Shown: piece by piece, positions 62,066-64,000 of the stretch
Numbering within the stretch: the stretch's first letter is position 1
Layout: each line of letters opens with the position of its first letter
Assembly (NCBI RefSeq): GCF_902459805.1
Contig: NZ_CABPST010000001.1
Coordinates: 186,001-250,000 of the forward strand
From: Pandoraea bronchicola
Lineage (GTDB): Bacteria > Pseudomonadota > Gammaproteobacteria > Burkholderiales > Burkholderiaceae
Direction of reading: 5' to 3'
DNA length: 64,000 nt
Notes under the pieces: model-generated
The model's database searches: none
The model's input: only the letters and a program-made list of their open reading frames with translations
Told to the model about the DNA's origin: nothing
Program-made: the position numbers and the translations under genes

Positions 62066-63163
62066 ATGAGCGCCGATAATCAATTGCGTTTTGTCGTGGA
62101 GCCGCACGCCAACCCCACCCCCGCCGACCAGATCGCCGCCAAGCTGGCGAACCCGGTGTTCGGCCGCGTATTCACGGACCACATGGTCACGATCCGCTGG
62201 ACCGAGGGTACCGGCTGGCATGACGCGAAGGTAGAGGCCCGCCGTCCGTTCGAAATCGATCCGGCGTGCGCCGTCCTGCACTACGCACAGGAAATCTTCG
62301 AAGGCATGAAGGCCTACCGCGGCGAAGACGGCAAGATTTCGCTGTTCCGCCCGCAAGCTAACGCCAAGCGCTTCCGCGAGTCCGCCCAGCGCATGTCGAT
62401 GGCCGAATTGCCGGAAGCCGTGTTCCTCGAAGCCGTGGAAAAGCTGGTCGACATCGACCGCGCATGGATCCCGGGCACGGAGGGCAGCAGTCTCTACATC
62501 CGTCCGTTCATGTTCGCCTCGGAGAGCTTCCTGGGCGTGCGTGCGGCGCATGAGTACATCTTCTGCGTGATCGCCTGCCCGGTCGGCCCGTACTTCAAGC
62601 CGGGCAAATCGGCTGTGACCGTGTGGGTGTCGGACCAATACACGCGTGCTGCGCCGGGCGGCACGGGCGCCGCCAAGTGCGGCGGCAACTACGCCGCGAG
62701 CCTGATCGCCCAGACCGAAGCCAGCGGCAAGGGCTGCGATCAGGTCGTGTTCCTCGACGCCGCGCAACATCGCTGGATCGAAGAACTGGGCGGCATGAAC
62801 GTCTTCTTCGTGATGGACGACGGCTCGCTCCAGACGCCGCCGCTTTCCGGCACGATCCTGCCGGGCATCACGCGCGCATCGATCATCGAACTGGCGAAGC
62901 GCGAAGGCCTGAGCGTCAACGAAACGCCTTACGAGTTTGCCCAGTGGCAAGCCGACGCAGCCAGCGGCCGTGTGAAGGAAACGTTCGCGTGCGGCACGGC
63001 AGCGGTCGTCACGGCCATCGGTCAGGTGCGTCACGCCAAGGGCGAATTCAATATCGGCGACGGCGGCGAAGGCCCGGTCACGAAACGCATCCGCGATCAA
63101 CTCACGGGCATTCAACGTGGCAAGGTCGCGGACCCGTTCGGCTGGGTGCACCACGTCGCGTAA
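62066..63163 (+). CDS. ilvE: Branched-chain amino acid aminotransferase
   Basis: A 365-residue PLP enzyme of the eukaryote-like BCAT subclass that transaminates leucine, isoleucine and valine with 2-oxoglutarate. LHYAQEIFEGMKAYRGEDGKISLFRP, SLYIRPFMFASESFLGVRAAHEY and the PLP lysine Lys204 in GAAKCGGNYAASLIAQTEA are diagnostic; VFFVMDDGSLQTPPLSGTILPGITRASII and FACGTAAVVTAIG complete the cofactor site. ATG 62066 follows GAAGAAAC. Monocistronic, with the YitT gene 146 bases on. Confidence 0.95.
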   Translation: MSADNQLRFVVEPHANPTPADQIAAKLANPVFGRVFTDHMVTIRWTEGTGWHDAKVEARRPFEIDPACAVLHYAQEIFEGMKAYRGEDGKISLFRPQANAKRFRESAQRMSMAELPEAVFLEAVEKLVDIDRAWIPGTEGSSLYIRPFMFASESFLGVRAAHEYIFCVIACPVGPYFKPGKSAVTVWVSDQYTRAAPGGTGAAKCGGNYAASLIAQTEASGKGCDQVVFLDAAQHRWIEELGGMNVFFVMDDGSLQTPPLSGTILPGITRASIIELAKREGLSVNETPYEFAQWQADAASGRVKETFACGTAAVVTAIGQVRHAKGEFNIGDGGEGPVTKRIRDQLTGIQRGKVADPFGWVHHVA

Positions 63164-63308
63164 TCGCGCGTTGATATCCCGAGTATTTCGACATAACAAG
63201 CTGTGAAGCTGCGCGTCGCCCGAGACAGCGACGCGGGAAATCATTGGCGGCGCGTCACGACATCAGGAGAGTCGGGCGCGCCGTCTTGTCGTATTTGACT
63301 TACAGATC

Positions 63309-63956
63309 ATGAAACACGATACGGGCGCTGTATCCAGCGCCATTGCGGCAACCGACACAATCGGCGTCCCGCACTCCGTGCTCGAAGACATCTATGCGAT
63401 GGTCATCGGCATGGCATTTGTGGTGGTCGGTCTGGTGCTGCTCAAGGCTGCCGGGTTGGTCACCGGCGGCGTGGCCGGCATTGCGCTGCTCGCCTCCTAT
63501 GTCTTTCCCCTGCCGGTGGGCACCATCTTCACGTTGGTGAACATTCCGTTCTTCCTGTTCGCGTACTTCACGATGGGCCCGCGCTTCGCGCTCAAGTCCA
63601 CCGTCGCGAGCTTCGGCATCACGTTCGCCCTCGCGGCCATGCCGCAGACGTTCAACGTCGCCTTCGTCAATCCGCTGTTTGCCGCGTTCGTTGGCGGCAC
63701 GCTGTGCGGCATGGGCATTCTCGCGCTCGCCCGGCATGGCGCCGGCGTGGGTGGCACGGGCATCCTCACCCTGTGGCTGCAACGCGAGCGCGGCATCAAC
63801 GCCGGAATCTCGCAGGTGGGTATCGATGCAACGATTCTGCTCGTCTCGCTCACCACGATTCCGGCAGGACGCGTCGCCTGGTCCGCACTGTCTGCCGTGG
63901 CCATGAGCGCCATGGTCGTTGCGTGGCACCGGCCGGGACGTTACACCGGGCGTTAA
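63309..63956 (+). CDS. YitT family (DUF161) membrane protein
   Basis: A 215-residue inner-membrane protein with five to six hydrophobic segments. LEDIYAMVIGMAFVVVGLVLLKAAGLVTGGVAGIALLASYV contains the conserved TGGVAGIALL motif of YitT proteins, and HGAGVGGTGILTLWLQRERGINAGISQVGIDATIL holds the second conserved glycine-rich repeat. It lacks the C-terminal DUF2179 domain of the Bacillus members. Function unknown. Confidence 0.85.
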   Translation: MKHDTGAVSSAIAATDTIGVPHSVLEDIYAMVIGMAFVVVGLVLLKAAGLVTGGVAGIALLASYVFPLPVGTIFTLVNIPFFLFAYFTMGPRFALKSTVASFGITFALAAMPQTFNVAFVNPLFAAFVGGTLCGMGILALARHGAGVGGTGILTLWLQRERGINAGISQVGIDATILLVSLTTIPAGRVAWSALSAVAMSAMVVAWHRPGRYTGR

Positions 63957-64000
63957 GCTGCGCCGGCGTCACCTTCCTCGCCCTCCCGTCACTGCCGTCA

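Noticed and set aside
63210-63230. CGCGTCGC...GCGACGCG hairpin after ilvE
   Set aside because: No T-run follows, so I do not call it a terminator.
1-64000. CRISPR arrays, tRNA or rRNA genes, insertion sequences, prophage
   Set aside because: None was seen on either strand: no regularly spaced repeats, no cloverleaf or ribosomal RNA sequence, no transposase or integrase frames.

Overview
The window is chromosomal DNA from a high-GC beta-proteobacterium. The 380-residue trimeric-porin type, the many LysR regulators, the aromatic-acid:proton symporters, the feoA-feoB-small Cys-rich protein arrangement and the ku-ligD pair all point to Burkholderiales. Base composition and gene content would fit Pandoraea or a close relative, but that genus call is a guess from recall. 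Almost all of the window is protein-coding; I found no tRNA, rRNA, CRISPR array, insertion sequence, integrase or phage gene.

Layout. 0-7.5 kb: TonB-dependent receptor, cytochrome b561, an orphan terminator that may end a small RNA, aldo/keto reductase, D-amino-acid dehydrogenase-like FAD enzyme, and a luciferase-like monooxygenase divergent from an HxlR regulator. 7.7-11.5 kb: an MHS-family transporter with an M14-type deacylase, and a serine hydrolase. 11.7-16.6 kb: a DUF2946/outer-membrane/TlpA cluster, then the ferrous iron operon feoA-feoB-Cys-rich peptide under a near-consensus Fur box. 16.7-18.6 kb: HAD phosphatase, HxlR regulator and a decayed enolase-superfamily pseudogene. 18.8-23.6 kb: an AraC regulator, an A/B-barrel (Dabb) protein and a complete NMT1/SsuA-type ABC importer in one tightly spaced operon. 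23.7-26.6 kb: AlaX-like editing protein, a LysR gene remnant, a glutathione transferase divergent from an HxlR regulator, and a secreted unknown.

26.7-32.2 kb: a polar amino-acid ABC importer with a ureohydrolase and a RidA protein, divergent from a LysR gene; the set suggests uptake and hydrolysis of a guanidino compound. 32.4-38.5 kb: VOC protein, two-domain hydroxyacid dehydrogenase, MHS transporter, a MerR regulator with a duplicated C-terminal domain, LysR. 38.6-39.2 kb: ruvA without ruvC or ruvB beside it. 39.2-45.8 kb: LysR plus a complete 3-hydroxybenzoate -> gentisate -> maleylpyruvate -> fumarylpyruvate -> fumarate + pyruvate operon with its transporter. 45.9-51.1 kb: hydroxyacid dehydrogenase, zinc-ribbon protein, then ku and ligD for two-component non-homologous end joining.

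51.2-53.7 kb: AraC-type regulator divergent from an aldo/keto reductase, with four copies of an octamer between them. 53.8-60.4 kb: a second aromatic cluster on the minus strand (extradiol dioxygenase, class II aldolase-like putative decarboxylase lacking the usual metal-binding His pair, aromatic-acid symporter, porin) with two LysR genes. 60.6-64 kb: YfcF-like glutathione transferase, a small membrane protein, ilvE and a YitT-family membrane protein.

The recurring theme is uptake and degradation of small organic acids and aromatics, each module carrying its own regulator, among a few core genes (ruvA, ilvE, feo). The items least explained by known biology are the AraC-Dabb-ABC operon, the aldolase-like/dioxygenase cluster, and the DUF2946/CATCGC-barrel/TlpA cluster.
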